This document shows, one piece after another, positions 1-12,340 of a DNA stretch of 64,000 nucleotides. The DNA lies in assembly GCA_009760855.2 (NCBI GenBank), contig WPIO01000037.1:1261501-1325500 (forward strand), read 5' to 3'. The DNA is from Cristatella mucedo. Lineage: Eukaryota; Bryozoa; Phylactolaemata; Cristatellidae. The position numbers were made by a program, and so were the translations under genes. Position 1 is the first letter of the stretch. Each line of letters starts with the position of its first letter. The notes under the pieces were generated by a model, which was not told the DNA's origin, ran no database searches, and saw nothing but the letters and a program-made list of their open reading frames with translations.

Positions 1-696
1 GACAGCTGTACACGACAGAGCCGAATGTGTGCCTTTCATGATGCCGACCTGCTTCGACGTGAGACTGCTGAGTCTCTGTGGGTCCAGTGATTTAACGAGC
101 AGCAGCTTTCGGTAGCCCTGCTCAAATAAGGAGCAGAGGGGATGAGGGAGGAGCGCTGCTACCTCGTAACTTCCGAACGTTGACCGGACGTGACAGCTCA
201 AAAGAGCTCCAATCTTGTCTGAACCGCCTCCGCTCCGGACCGTGCAGGCAGGCGTGAAAGGCTCTCATCGTGCATCGTCATCCCTCATATGCAGAGTTGT
301 TGTTATACGTGTCTCCTTGAGAGCGCCGTCATGTGCGCTCGTCCCGCTAAGCGAGCCCTTTCAGTTCTCGTTTGCCGTCGAGATCGGCCGAGCTCGTTCG
401 CCTGGGCACGTGTGCGCACAATCGCACGCTTGCCGCTTCCGCTGCTGCCGTGCTCTTCGCCACGCTTATTGCTGCATAGGCGCCGTCAACGTTTGCGGCT
501 GCCGACGGGCGGTTTCACATTGCAGGCTCGTGGTGACACTCTATCCGCACCTGTGTCTAGCCGAGGGATGGATGCCGGACGACGCGGCCTCGACAGCGAC
601 TGGCCACGCTGCCGCGCTCAGCCCGCCGCAGCCTGCTGCCCGATTGCTCGCTCGGCACGCTGCCAGTGAGTCACATCCTCCTCCTCCTTTTTCGCC

Positions 697-1088
697 TTGC
701 TCACCACCCGACCGAACCGTCGGCGGGGGCGGGAAGCCGCCGTCGGCACTGCTGCTGCTGCCACCGCCGCTCGGACCGCAAGCGTCAGAGCAAGCTCGGC
801 TGCTCGTGCAGGTCTCGCCGCCAGTGCTGCGCCAGGCGGAAGTGAGGCCGCAACCGCCCAGGTCTGCTGGCATGCCCGCCTGCAGGCAGCGGCCGCCGCC
901 ACCGGGCACGGCCTGGTGCCTCGCGACAGCACGGTTGAGGTGCTGATGCAGGCCCTCGACGTCGTCCTGCGTCTGCAGCAGGGCGCCTCTGTTGCGAGCA
1001 CGCCGGGAGCGCATCGGACCGTCGCTCGTCGGCTGGCTGACTCCCTGAAGAGCCTGTGGCTCACGTGCGGCGACAAACTGCCGCGAAG
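697..1088 (+). CDS. INTS2: Possible upstream INTS2 exon
   Basis: An Ala-rich frame stays open here and ends at a donor (GCGAAG|GTAGGA). Its last 55 or so residues (around EVLMQALDVVLRLQQG) look like ordinary helical protein. The exon end is phase 2, which matches an acceptor at 2392 (GGCCTAG|C). The left boundary is unknown; the true acceptor may lie near 930-960. The first part of the frame is low complexity and may be intron. Confidence 0.35.
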
Positions 1089-1788
1089 GTAGGACGGCTG
1101 CTGCTGCTGCTGATGCTGCTTTGCCGACAGACGACGCTGGCAGCTAGGGTCCGACGGCTGCCGCTGCGGCGACTGACTGGACGCCCGCTGGCGGAATTGC
1201 TGAAATTTCAAAGAGCGCTGGTGTCGTGTCGGGCTCGGGCTCTGCTCGGCAGCCAGCCCGAATTCGTTCGGGTGCTGCGTTCCCTGTTTGTTTAAAAAGC
1301 GAGCGTTCATCTCAACCGAAAGGCTCATTCACTCGTCGATGAGCTGTCGTTCTGTGGACAACCGCCTGGCATGCAGATGCCGAAACACATTACCGTGTAG
1401 GCGTGGCCAGAAATTCATTAAGTGGCTTAACCTTGACTGCACACTTTGGATCGACCAATCATTGGGAAGATTAAAGGGTGACACACCCCTTCGTGGATGT
1501 GTGAGCCGCTCAGCTTAAGTAAGGGTGTTCAGCCCCCCCATAGCCCCTCCCGTGGGCTATTTCGCCGGACTCCACCTGTGGGCAGCGTGCCATTAGTCGT
1601 GTAGCCGACGGCAGCCTGTGCTCGGATAGAGCAATGTTGAGACGATGCAGAGGCGAAGCTTTCAAACAAATCTATATTGGGTGGCCAAAACTCAGACTAT
1701 AGTGTGGCACAGCATTTTGCATGCACAGAAGACAAGGTGGTTGAATCTAGACACCTGGATTGCGTGCAATTAGTTAAGGAAATGGTGG

Positions 1789-1789
1789 A

Positions 1790-1821
<32 letters not shown>

Positions 1822-1840
1822 GTCTCTCGCTGTCTCTATC
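1789..1840. repeat. (TC)n microsatellite
   Basis: Imperfect TC dinucleotide run with a few TG interruptions. The open frame spanning it is a repeat artefact. Confidence 0.9.
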
Positions 1841-2391
1841 AGCCTGGCGCTTTCCAGCGTTGACTTCTTGTATGTGGCATCACTGCAGGAGTAGCTTGAT
1901 AGTCAAGACGTAAAGACTGCTTTCTGGAAGTGTTTGATTTTTAGTGGCTCTCGTTTTGAATATTAAACCCTTTAGGATTGCTTCGGACTGCCGGTGCACT
2001 GTTCTGCACGGTGGAGCTGGGTAGAGCTGAGGTCCTTTTTCGAGAGAAGCTTTTTTAGAGATGCTTTTCGAGGAATGCTTTCTCGAGCTGTGATGCCCCA
2101 GCAGTGAAAACAGTACAGGCTGTTTCTTATTGGCAGCAAGGCTTAGGTCGGTCAAAGGCCAAGGTCGGTGAGAGTGTGGCGACACAGCGGTCTTTCAGCT
2201 TAGCCCAGGTCGGGTAGAGTGAGGCGCTTAGCCCGGCCTCACCTGCCCAAAGTGCGCTTGAGCAGCTGCAGATGGAGCTTCTAACACGAAGACTCGGCTA
2301 CGATTCTTCGTGCTCGCCCAGTGAGCGCCCGGCGTCTTCAGCGCACAGCTGCGTGCACGATGGTGTGGGCGAGGGCCGCTCGCTGGCCTAG

Positions 2392-2691
2392 CTTTAGCCT
2401 AGTGATGCAGTCTAACGTTCGACCGTCATTCGTGCCGAGGACAGGACTGTTGGATAGGTGCGATCAGATGCTACTGTCGAGCGCTCGCCCGAGCGGGAGC
2501 GATCGGCTTTGTCGTAGCTCGCAAGCTTTGCTGCCGCCAGCCGCCCGCCGTCTGCTCGTGCTTTGCAGACTCTATATCAACACTGTGAATGCGATGCGCC
2601 GCTGGTCGGACGGTGGCAGCCTTAACGTGACCGAGGAGGACGTCTTTGCAGATCCCCTCATTCTGTTGCAGTGTAACAAAGCTCTGCTGAG
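2392..2691 (+). CDS. INTS2: INTS2 exon
   Basis: Codes for a helical segment ending in EEDVFADPLILLQCNKALLR, where the final Arg codon is split AG|G across the intron. The donor at 2692 is GTACGC. The acceptor at 2392 is chosen because its phase fits the upstream candidate exon; 2411 (after GTGATGCAG) is an alternative that keeps the same frame. Confidence 0.8.
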
Positions 2692-5111
2692 GTACGCTCT
2701 GCTCTGCTCATGAGTGTGCAGCGGCGGAGTTTGCTGCACTTGGGCTGCCTAGTTGATCGCCCGTGCTCAACTCAGGTGCTCAGTCGTTGGTATGCAATCC
2801 AGTGCTGTCGCTTGTCATTGGCTGCTCGTTGCGACTGCTGCAGAGGCCTTTTTCGTTTCCCGACCTTTGTTTCTCCTCATGCAATATGATAGCAGAAAAG
2901 AGGCATTCGGCAGCTCCCTGACACATTGATCAGATTAAACCAAAAGGGAGTCACCAGTCCGTATAAGATATCCTCTGGTAAGCTGTGTTTGTGTTTAGTG
3001 CATGATGGGGAAGATCTCAGCTTCACCACGCCCCTACCCGTGGTACGTTTGCCAGCATCAATCGGTCACCTGGACGTAACTATGATTGATTTCTTCTGAC
3101 AAGTACTGACCGTGACCCTCGTGCCCGCTCCTGTCTTATTTCCAGGCCTAGGAGGCCAGCACTTGGCCTTGTAGCAATGCCTGACATTGGGAGCTGGCAG
3201 CAGCACTATCATTTAGTAGTAGCAAGGCTGTTGTCAATTCGTTCGGTGCAATGAAATGCCTGGTGTACTGCTGCAAATCGTATTGAATGTGGTGCTCAGA
3301 CTGAATCCAGTGAGCTCCGGTTTGGTCCGGTACTTGCCGTTTTCTGAGTGTGCGTCGAGTGCAGTCAACGTGCGCACGGACTGGATACAGCAGACTCACT
3401 CCTGCCCTGCCCACTGTGCAGGTGACGGTTCGGGGCAAAAGCAACTTCCATTTGCCGTGTCTGTCAGAAGCTCACTGTCACTGATGCCACATGGTGTGCG
3501 TGCGCGTGTTTGTGTGCGCGCACGTGTTTGTGTGTGCGCGCACGGGTGTGCGTTCGTGAGTGCCTGCATTTGCGCCAGCAAATTCCTGTCGGCGCGGCTC
3601 TGGCCGCATGCTGGCAGGCAGGTGCAGGCCTGCTCGCCCGCACCGTGCCAGCTGCTGCTGGTGCTGGCTCGCGACTGTTCGTCCGTCCGTTTGTCCGTCC
3701 GTCCGTGCGTGCTGCAAGCCCGCGCCTCGCGGTCGTCACGTCAGGTGCCCGCCGCTACTCGAGATCGCGCTCAAGCTGCTCGAGTGCTACCTCGTCGCGT
3801 CCGAGAACTTTTACGAGGCCGTGGCCAGGCGAAGCAGCGCTCCCGAAGCCGAGACGACCGAGTTGAAGTACGCCGCGCTGGCGGCGCAAGAGAGCGCCGC
3901 CGTGCAGCTGCTGCTCGAGCACTGCCTCCCGTCGTCGTCGTCGTCGTCTGAGGTTGGGCATCCTGTGCAGGCCTGTGCTGTGCATCCCCTCCTCCCCTTC
4001 TCCTTCGCCCACGTATTTGTAGCTCACGCATCGTGCGCGCACGCTGCTCCACTTGCGCGGATGCCGCTCGCTCGCTCCAGTTACCCGCGAGGTGGCACCT
4101 CGCGCGTAATGCCTCGCCCGGTCTGACACGTGGTTCAGTAGTGTCCACTCTGTCCATTTAGTTTGCCGAATGATGCTGGGCAATAACGGTTGATTGCGTG
4201 CGCGCGACGCGCCGCATGTCTGTCTGTCTGACGGGAATCGGCCAGCCGGAATCTGCCGTTCTCGCATTTGTCTTGGCTTCGCTTGGCTCCTTTGCAGCTT
4301 CCTTCCTGTCAGCTGATTACTCGATTTTCTCGCACGTTTGTGGAATGCCAGACAGTTCGACGTTCTTTAGCTTATCTGCTTGCATTTCAGCTTGGTTTCC
4401 TAACCGGCTTGCTCGGTCGCCTCGATCACGTGGGGCCCGCTCTGGCACGCCTCTCGGAAATGCTCTCTATTCAGGCTTCGCATCATGCTACCCACTCTGC
4501 TGAAATCGTTTAACTGTTGTGCCTTTAACCAACCCGTAATCCTTTGGAGACATTGCCTGCCTTCAGTTCCTGCGCTCCCAATGGCCGGAACTCACCGCCA
4601 GCTAACGTCACTGCATCTCCCAACTTGGCTACTTGAAAAAAACCATGTATCCACCTGTTCCTCATAGTATTTGCTTTGTCTGAGTGAATTGTCCTTAATG
4701 TGCTTACACTGAAACTGCTGGTTATCGCTAACCATTTAAACACGGTCTCCTCTACAGCATATATACAATACCCAGAAAGTGATTGGTTTTCTTAGGGTGC
4801 TATGCAGATGAAACTTCCGTGAAAATGATTAGTTCTCTTAGGGTGCTATACAAATGTGTTCTTTTTACTTGAGCCCCATTTTGACGATTAGTGATTAATA
4901 GCGCCTGGACCTGCTCGGAATCTGATCTGCAGCCAGAATGCCATTTCCCTGTCTTTCCTTTGCAGGCCACTTGCCTTTTGACTGATCACAGGGAAATCCA
5001 GTCGATAATTTGCTCCTTTGTACACCGAGTGTTCATCAGAAATCCCAACATCGCTAAGCTGGTTCACTTTCAGGTACGATATGTGCTCTTTGCTGCTTGA
5101 ATCTCGTCCCT

Positions 5112-5147
<36 letters not shown>

Positions 5148-8100
5148 CTTCGTGTGTATATCGTTTGTGTGTGCGCGTGCGTGCGTGCATGTGTGTGCGC
5201 GTGTACAAGCACACATGTACATGTGCTGCATATTTATTTGTCTGCATTCATGTGCTTGTCAAAGTGCTTGTGTATGTTCTTTCGTGTGTGTATTCTTCTT
5301 ATGAGAGCTCGCATATGTGTTTTTTTTGTACGTGCGTGCATGAGCGCTCATGCGAATGTGTCTGTGTGCACACATGTCGTCAGAGATGCTTACATTCGTC
5401 GTACGGCAGCAGATTGCAGGCGTGCTTGCGATGTGACAGGCAGTGCGAGTGACGTCACCGACGATGAATGCACGGCATGTTCCTCACAGTGCCGCTCTGT
5501 ATTTGCACTTGATGCTGCAGGGCTACGATCGGCAGCTGATCCCTGTCGCCGTGGCTGGCATACCGTCAGCACATATCTGCATCGACTACATCCCGGAGCT
5601 GCTAGCTCAACCGGACATCCACAAGCAGGTGAGAGAGCACGTTTTGATGCAAGTGCCTCCATCCTCTCGTTGTAGGCTACTGTAAGAAAGTTCAGCTAGA
5701 ATTAGGTCTATTCCACATAGCAATCTGGCTGCTCAAACTGAGTTATCTTACCTGCGATTCTAAAATCGGCCCGTTGCTAGACTTTACAGCAATCGTGCAA
5801 GTAGCTAGATATGTAATGTAATGTATCTCCGTCTGTAACTCCACAAAGTCGTATAGACCACGTGGGTGTTACACAGGAGAGTTTTGTATAGCACACTCAC
5901 AGCCTAAGCGGCTTTTGGTACGCATTCGGTAGCCAACAGACTTCGTCTCACGCAACAAAGAGAAAGTGTGAAGCATAGCAGAGTCAGGAGAGCAGTTGAG
6001 GTAGTGAGTAGCATAGAAGTAGCAGCTCAGGACCGCTGAAAAGGATCTGCCACAGTCGGCAGTAGGAGAGTAGTTGTCATTGCGTAAGAATTGTGGAAGC
6101 TTCTGTCGCCAACGGTCTTTAAGCAGAGGAATGGGACAGCTAATTTATTGTCCAGTGCTTACAACCATAAAACGGGGGGGGGAAGGGAAGGTGGGCGGCC
6201 ATCTATTCGGCTATTACGTTTCGGTTGAAAGAGCTTGGTAACCGTGACCTTTTGCGCTGAACCACGGTCGTGCCTCCGAAACCTAAGTGCCTTGCACATA
6301 GACTGTCTGCATGATTGCTGAGGCCAACTGGTCGTATCGCTCACCCACCCGGTACCGTGTACTTGCCACCTTTATCGTAATTTCGCTTAGCTGACACATC
6401 AATGGGGGGCGATCAACAAGGAGCAGTGTCGAAGCATGGTCGGGGAAGGTTAAGTGCAATTGAATGCCTGGAAATCTAGGTACGTTGTCGTAATCTCGAT
6501 TGTGCTTACATTACAGCATTTGTAAGGTGCCTATAAATATATTAAGTTCTTTGAAGGCACTATCCAAATTGATTATTATTATAATTATTATTAGTCTTGA
6601 TAACGGCACTCGAGCTCCATGTGTGTTCGGTGAAGTGATGGCCAGCTGCAATGTGTGACTACCAGCAGCCTCGAGCAGCAGCCAGCCTTGGCGCCATGTT
6701 AGTTTGGGAGCCGTCAGGTGCTGGTCGTTTGATGCAGCCGTGTGCTCGAGTGGCACTTTAACACGTGCAGCGCTCGGCCCATAGTGCTGCATAGCTGTTG
6801 TGGGAACGAGACCCCGAAGCTGCCGAGCTCTGCGCTGCTTCCTTCCTCCAGCTCAATTTCGTGTGACTCTTTTGCAATCACTTATTGTTGTCAGCATCAC
6901 TCCTGCCTTAGTCACCGGGACGCTTCTTGAGCGACTGAGCTGCCCCGTATTGTGCCTTTAAATGCACTCCTCTTTTTTTTGAGTAATCAGCCATCATCCT
7001 GCATCTGCTTTCTTGAGCTCTGTCGGGCAGTTATGCACAGCAGGGCTTGTTTTCAAGTGAAATTTAACAGCAGCTCAAAGCTTCATTCACGTATCACCCA
7101 CCGCCCGTATCTCTGCATAGCCTTGTATGTAGTTGCTACGTTCATTGCCTGCTCGTGGCTACACTCTGAATGGAGGTGTAGTCAACCGCGGACACTGTTT
7201 GCATACCATGAACATCATCATGACCATGAACACCTGCTCCTTTGTCTTAGCTGCTCGTGTCAAATTGAACTGCTCCCTCAGCCGCTGCTGCTGCCCTGCT
7301 ACTGAGGTTTGATTGTTCGTCGGCTGTTGTCCAGTTTCAGTGTGCAACAACGTTGATGCCTCTGCTATTGTGGTGCCTCTGTGTGTGTCATTAGTGACAA
7401 GTACTTCCTGACGTCGAACGTTGAAGCTGGAGGCGGTGTCTCTGCTGTATAATGTTTTTGGCAAACATCCTTGCTAGGAGTCTTGTTTTTTCTCATTTTT
7501 CAGACGTTTGCAGTAGAGCTGACGTCTGTGCTCTGCCAGCACTACCCGCTGCCGCGGACTTTGAGCGTGGCGAAGCTGTGCATTAGCACGATGCTGACTC
7601 TGATGACCGGTATGCGCCGTGCCAGGGCCACACACACGTGCAGATACTGATGTGGCCTCCGTGTTGTCGCGCACGCACACACACACACACACATACCGAA
7701 GCTTGCAAAGTGGAGCTCATCTCTTACCTGGGCATTGCCAGGATGTAGTTGATGTAACTGAATTCACTACCAATTCGTGCCACAGCGTCCCGCGACTCTA
7801 CAACATATACTGTTATAACCTAGCTTCAAACTGTTCTTCACAAGATCTACCCCTTTGACTTAAATTGTACTTTAATGCAGATGCCTGCTAAAATTCTGCT
7901 TGTGATATCAATAACCGATCGAAGTGCTTTTTTTTCTACAAACATTAAATGCCTAGAAAGATTTTGTTCTCTTTAGCCATTATATGACCGTTATCACCAA
8001 TTATTATAATTGCATTTTATAAAGCTTGAAGTTTTCTTTACTAGGGAGTGTCAACAGCTACTAAAGTTCTCAACTACGTTTAGGAATGTTCTCAGTGCTG

Positions 8101-9609
8101 AAAGTGTGTTAATAATTTTATAATTAACATTAAACTTTTTCACTACTTAATAATAATAATAATAATAATACTGCACTTGATAAAGCGCCCTCAGAGAACT
8201 TAATCTCTCTCTAGGCGCTTTACATTTGCTGCAAAGGGAAATGCAATTGAACGGGGAGTAATATCATGCTTGATAAACAAACAAAATGAAGTAACATGGT
8301 TAGGGGTGACATGCACAGGGTCAACATGCAAATGTGGTTAGTGGCAGCATGCACAGTGTCAGCACGCATAAGCACATGAAGGACGAATCACAGGGACCCA
8401 CTAAATGCTGTCCTAAATAGGTATGTTTTCAAGTTCTTTTTAAATGCGGTCAGGTTTACTTACTGTCTAACCGCCTACCGCTTGCCTAGCCACCACATGG
8501 CACGTATGTACCTTGGACCGTCCGATCGGCTGTTGGACCTCCAAGTCAGCCCAGCCAGAACGATTGTGGCCTGGCTGCTGAAGTATCGCAGGTTCCTCTT
8601 CTTCGGCGTGCCTACTATCCGCGACAGCCTCGTAGCTCCATGCGACCAGCGCGCGCTGGTTGCACTCACTTTTAACCATGACCCCTTGCGTGCGTGCGTG
8701 CCACGCTTTGACTAGTTTAGGAACGACTATCCGCTCACCTCTTACGATTGCAGTGCTGCCAATGGACAGCGTCATTCGACACATCGCTCCACTGCTGCCG
8801 TCCATGTACTCGATGTGTCGCACGATGCAGCCACTCGCCGAAGATTGGGTCGAGTTCCTGGCGCGATTCTGCGCCATCGCGTTTGCCTACCGAGGTAATC
8901 TGGGAGCCTGCAGATGCATCCGGTATTGTCGGCGGCCTAAGCAGCAGCTCGTCAGGAGCCTGTCCGGCTTGCTGGCTGCAGGTGCTTGTTGCACGCTAGT
9001 CGAGAGTAGTTTGCAATCATATGTCAGGGAGCTCTGAAGTTACAGCCTCACTTATGTAGCCTAGAGGCAGAAGAGCTTTGGTGGCTGCCACTCATTTTGC
9101 AGCTATTTTGCAGCCATTTGGATATAAAGGCATTGCTTGTCACAGTACTCCAGTAAATACTCCCAACGCATGACCCAGGTTGTGTAGTTTGAGCACCCTC
9201 CTGCTAAGACCCAAGGAGTGATAATGTGTGGCCTCATTGCAAAACGGTGTTGTCGTCTTTTTCTTGTAGCTAACATAGCGTAACGTAACGTAGCATAGTG
9301 CACTGCAGTGTTGCTCAAAATCGTGCTCGTTTCAGAAGATTAGATGGTAACTGGAAAGCCGTTTTTGTCATCGTGCTTAGAGCATGAACTCTCCTCCTGC
9401 CAACCGATTGGCAAAGTTGGCCATGGTCCTCCAAGTTTGATCCCATTCGAAATAGAAGTGTCAACCAGCTAACAGTTTTTAGACTGGGTGCACATTCCAT
9501 GAATGTTGTGCTTGCATAATACTAACAGCACTCTTTATTTGTCGTTACAGGAGCTTTTGTGATGAATAAGATTGGCTTTTTGGATGGAATTTTCATAGGA
9601 ACCGATTAG
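2392..9609 (+). CDS. INTS2: Integrator complex subunit 2, C-terminal part (multi-exon)
   Basis: INTS2 is a core subunit of the nuclear Integrator complex, which cleaves nascent snRNA and other Pol II transcripts. Exons supported by similarity and splice phase are 2392-2691, 3745-3952, 4966-5073, 5521-5628, 7504-7609 and 8754-8894, with a possible terminal exon at 9551-9609. All junctions are GT-AG and the phases agree from exon to exon. Diagnostic stretches are CPPLLEIALKLLECYLVAS, RNPNIAKLVHFQ and VAGIPSAHICIDYIPELLAQ, which follow the family order near the C-terminus. The gene begins left of the window, so only roughly the last third to half of the protein is present. Introns hold GT/CA microsatellites and LINE 3'-end fragments. 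Identity is firm; the extreme 5' and 3' exons are not. Confidence 0.92.
3498..3555. repeat. GT/GC-rich microsatellite
   Basis: Imperfect alternating GTGCGC/GTGTGT tract in an INTS2 intron. Confidence 0.75.
3745..3952 (+). CDS. INTS2: INTS2 exon
   Basis: Begins by completing the split Arg codon and reads CPPLLEIALKLLECYLVAS, then AALAAQESAAVQLLLEHCLP, both characteristic of INTS2. It ends with a run of Ser encoded by (TCG)n and a phase-0 donor (GAG|GTTGGG). Confidence 0.92.
4770..4860 (+). repeat. Two tandem LINE/SINE 3'-end fragments
   Basis: GATTGGTTTTCTTAGGGTGC and GATTAGTTCTCTTAGGGTGC, about 50 bases apart, each followed by TATGCAGATG or TATACAAATG. They are two copies of the terminal hairpin half seen at the 3' ends of the LINE copies and the SINE in this window. 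Confidence 0.5.
4966..5073 (+). CDS. INTS2: INTS2 exon
   Basis: A 36-codon exon (acceptor CTTTGCAG, donor CAG|GTACGA, phase 0 at both ends). It contains HREIQSIICSFVHRVFIRN followed by PNIAKLVHFQ, one of the best-conserved parts of INTS2. Confidence 0.93.
5112..5215. repeat. (GT)n microsatellite
   Basis: A pure GT run of about 30 bases followed by a degenerate GT/GC tract, between INTS2 exons. Confidence 0.9.
5521..5628 (+). CDS. INTS2: INTS2 exon
   Basis: A 36-codon exon (acceptor GATGCTGCAG, donor CAG|GTGAGA, phase 0 at both ends) reading GYDRQLIPVAVAGIPSAHIC and then IDYIPELLAQPDIHKQ. It directly continues the previous exon in the family order. Confidence 0.93.
5820..6010 (-). mobile_element. 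LINE family B 3'-UTR fragment, antisense, in an INTS2 intron
   Basis: The stretch from GTCTGTAACTCCACAAAG through GCTTTTGGTACGCATTCGGT is the reverse complement of the 3' end of the family B elements at 50160-50290 and 56850-56960. Only the 3' end is present. Confidence 0.65.
7504..7609 (+). CDS. INTS2: INTS2 exon
   Basis: Reads TFAVELTSVLCQHYPLPRTL and then SVAKLCISTMLTLMT. Acceptor TTTTTCAG, donor CCG|GTATGC, ending in phase 1. It matches the INTS2 segment after the IPELLAQP motif. Confidence 0.9.
7672..7694. repeat. (AC)n microsatellite
   Basis: Short pure AC run inside an INTS2 intron, about 60 bases after the 7504-7609 exon. Confidence 0.85.
8148..8465 (-). mobile_element. LINE family A 3' end, antisense, in an INTS2 intron
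   Basis: Starts with (TAA)n, then the conserved 3' hairpin (TAAAGCGCCCTCAGAGAAC ... CTAGGCGCTTTACA), then the family A 3'-UTR with GACATGCACAGGGTCA. It is truncated at the far C-terminus of the RT frame. Confidence 0.85.
8754..8894 (+). CDS. INTS2: INTS2 exon
   Basis: Completes a phase-1 codon and reads VLPMDSVIRHIAPLLPSM, then a helical stretch ending FLARFCAIAFAYR. This corresponds to the last helical repeat region of INTS2. Donor CGAG|GTAATC, phase 1. Confidence 0.82.
9551..9609 (+). CDS. INTS2: Possible last INTS2 exon
   Basis: An acceptor (GTCGTTACAG) followed by a phase-compatible 19-residue tail and a TAG at 9607. The tail does not resemble the usual INTS2 C-terminus, so either the protein is short here or the true last exon was missed. 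Confidence 0.4.
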
Positions 9610-9797
9610 CGTTGGCTTCCGGTGGGAGATCGTCTCAACGACCTCGGCGAGTGCAGACTTTTCTTCGCGATATTCCAGATCTTGGATCTGGATATTATCC
9701 AAACCTCTGTTATGTTTTCATGCTGGCGTTTTGCAATGCTTGTCATAATAGTAGCTGTCGGCTGTCGCTAGGCATTTCTGTTCACCCAGAATAGGGA

Positions 9798-10141
9798 TGA
9801 TAATAATAATAGTGTCTGCAGCTTGGCATCCACAAAGAACCCAATCTCTATTCAGGTGCTTTACAGCACATGCTGCGAAAGAAGCATTAATCAAGAGGGT
9901 ATGACGAGCAAGGTATCACGCTTAGGCGAGCATGCAAAGGCACCAGTAATGCAATAGTAAACATGCAAAAGTTCGCATGAAGAAGACACTCCGGATCAGT
10001 AGGTCAAGACCGATGAATCGTGTGCAGGTAGGCACGCAAGGCACTCAGAAAAAAGATAAATTCCCTTTGCAGCAAATCTAAAGCACCTAGAAAGAGATTG
10101 ACTTCTCTGAGGGCGCTTTATCAAGTGCATTATTTGCCATT
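9798..10141. mobile_element. Inverted pair of LINE A 3'-end fragments
   Basis: A diverged antisense 3' end (about 9798-9930) is followed by a sense 3' hairpin at 10076-10141 (AAAGCACCTAGAAAGAGATT ... GGGCGCTTTATC). The two ends face outwards. Confidence 0.6.
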
Positions 10142-10149
10142 ATTTTAAG

Positions 10150-11525
10150 TTCATTGGGCACGGAAAACGGAGCAGAGCAGATGCATAAGCTGAGACTTAA
10201 ATGATGCCAATTTAATCCGGAGGCAATCGCTTAGAAATTAGCTTGGCAGCTTTTAGTTAGTAGCTTCTTCATGGCGTCTGGGCATTGCTCTGCCTTAACC
10301 CGATTAGCTTCTACAAGTTTTATCTGTAATTGCGCATAACAAAAAGGTTTACACGTATCTGCAGTTGCCAAGTAGCCAACCAAGCACTGAATGGTCTAAT
10401 TAAACTGAAAAATTCATGACATCATAATTGAGTATTAAGAAGCTGTCTGTGTTGCTTTACATTGCCAAGGTCGGATTGAGGTAGAATAGAGTATGTCCCA
10501 AAATTGTGGATAATTTACACTTAATCGGTGCGTTGTATTTGATCGGCGCTATGGACAGGATTTCTCGCGATATCGAACTGTGCAACTAAATGCATTCTTT
10601 AGAAAAGTATAGCATTCGAAGACAATATCCGTATTACCGGCTAACTAGGTTACAAGTCCTTCACCGGGAATTTTTTAATTCGAAACCTGGGGATTCGGTT
10701 TATTCCAGAAGCTATGCATTATTGTATGAGACACTACATACTTTTTTGTATTTCCTGATTCTATTGTTGATCTCCATAACTCATGGCACTGAATGCAAAG
10801 TTCTTTTAATAGCTACCAGCTAGCAAACTAATCCTACCAAATAAACTGAGTATTATGATTGCATAAAGTAGAAGGACGTTAAGCGACATAAAATCGGAAA
10901 GGAATAAACTTAACGAACGCACAGGTGCATGTTAAATCCTGGATGTCAACCAGCTCTTTCATCGAGAATGTATGCTATTTAGGGCAAGTAAGTTCCTCGT
11001 TTTACTGCCAATCTATTTATTTCGCAAAAAGGCGAGAATTACTGTTATGTGACCAAAGATTGGTCAACTGCTACTATACATGACTGAAATGTAATCGAGC
11101 AGAAACGTCGCCATGGTTAGGATAACGGAGGTATACATTAGTGGAACACTGAAGTTGTAAGCTGTTTCGAAGCCGTTATTATTTGCATTTACGATTAGTC
11201 AAATGCCGTGCTTCACAGCTCGGGTCACCGGAGCGTTTTTCGCCACCTCAATCGCCGAGTAACTTCATGACTTTTTCGGGTAAGATTTCGATCATACTAC
11301 ATCAAATATTTCCTAATCGGAGTAGATAAAAATGTAGGTATACATATGAATTCATTCTAACTGCAGCGTATTTCGTTGCGAACTAAATATGTTCCTGGTA
11401 AAGAAGCATGCATATTCACGACTCGATACTGTGTTATTAATTTCAGGTCATGTCCCTTCCATTTTCAAAAAGGCTGTGAGTCCGTCTAGTACTTGAGAAA
11501 GCAACTAGACCAAAGGAATCTGATA
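10150..11525. other. Intergenic DNA without a recognised feature
   Basis: No conserved exon, RNA gene or repeat family was recognised. The longest frame (10590-10823) has no family resemblance and ordinary AT-rich composition. Confidence 0.6.
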
Positions 11526-11529
11526 TACT

Positions 11530-12075
11530 TCAGGCCAGCATACCTCATTGTCTTCCCATAGAAGACAGTAGCACCAGAAAACTGATTAACATTTATCTGG
11601 GCTTGAGTAGATCCCCATTGAATTTGCACAGAACATCTAGGTGCCAGATTCCAAGGTGACCTTTCAACCGACGAGCAGATCTAGTCAACAGTCGAGTCCT
11701 TCTACTTGTACCTACAGAACTTTGCTAACATTTGGGCTTCCTATGACAGGGTCAGTATATGTAAATTGATCCTAGACACAATGACGTCTCATTGAGACTC
11801 GGGTAACTCACTGTTACCCCGACTACCTGCTTGTCTAGTCACACGTCTAGAGTAGTTGCAAAACTCTGCAGCTGGTCTTTCTGTCGAGAGCGTTTCAGTT
11901 GCCACGTAACACAACTATTCACCGACCTCCACTGACTCTCAGCCAAGCAAAGCATCGACTTCAAGGTTCTACCACTCACTTTCAGGACCCTTTATTTTTC
12001 CACTGCATACTACCTGCGAGAACCACTCTGCCACGAGTCGTGCTTGCCGCTTTTCCGAATCTACTTAGGTGCTGC
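11530..12075 (+). mobile_element. Diverged LINE family A fragment, sense
   Basis: Aligns by eye to the C-terminal RT region of family A: a region like SARNLGALFQSDLS near 11630-11660, then equivalents of the [12 protein letters not shown] block at 11895-11935 and FKVL near 11960. Many stops and frameshifts; an old copy. Confidence 0.65.
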
Positions 12076-12340
12076 AGAAGACGTGTGGATTATGTATTGT
12101 GGCCGACTGAAGCATTTTAGGGTGTAATACAAATTAGACCAGTAGTCCAGTGCACATTTCAGCGAAATCGCATTAAGAACCATTTAAGTGTAGGTTATAT
12201 GGAGGAAATATCAATTGTGTCTTGCTTATACGGGCTAGCTGTTCTCTAGGTGACCAATGCAAATGCAAACCAATTCATGTCACTCCTTCACATTAGAAGC
12301 CTGTGCAACGTATTGAATGAAGTATATTTATATCAGCACT

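Noticed and set aside
215-1328. Overlapping long frames on both strands at the left edge
   Set aside because: GC-rich low-complexity sequence keeps several frames open; only the frame ending at 1088 fits a splice donor and the next exon.
3256-3951. A 231-codon plus-strand frame
   Set aside because: It crosses a GT repeat and lies in a different frame from the INTS2 exon at 3745-3952.
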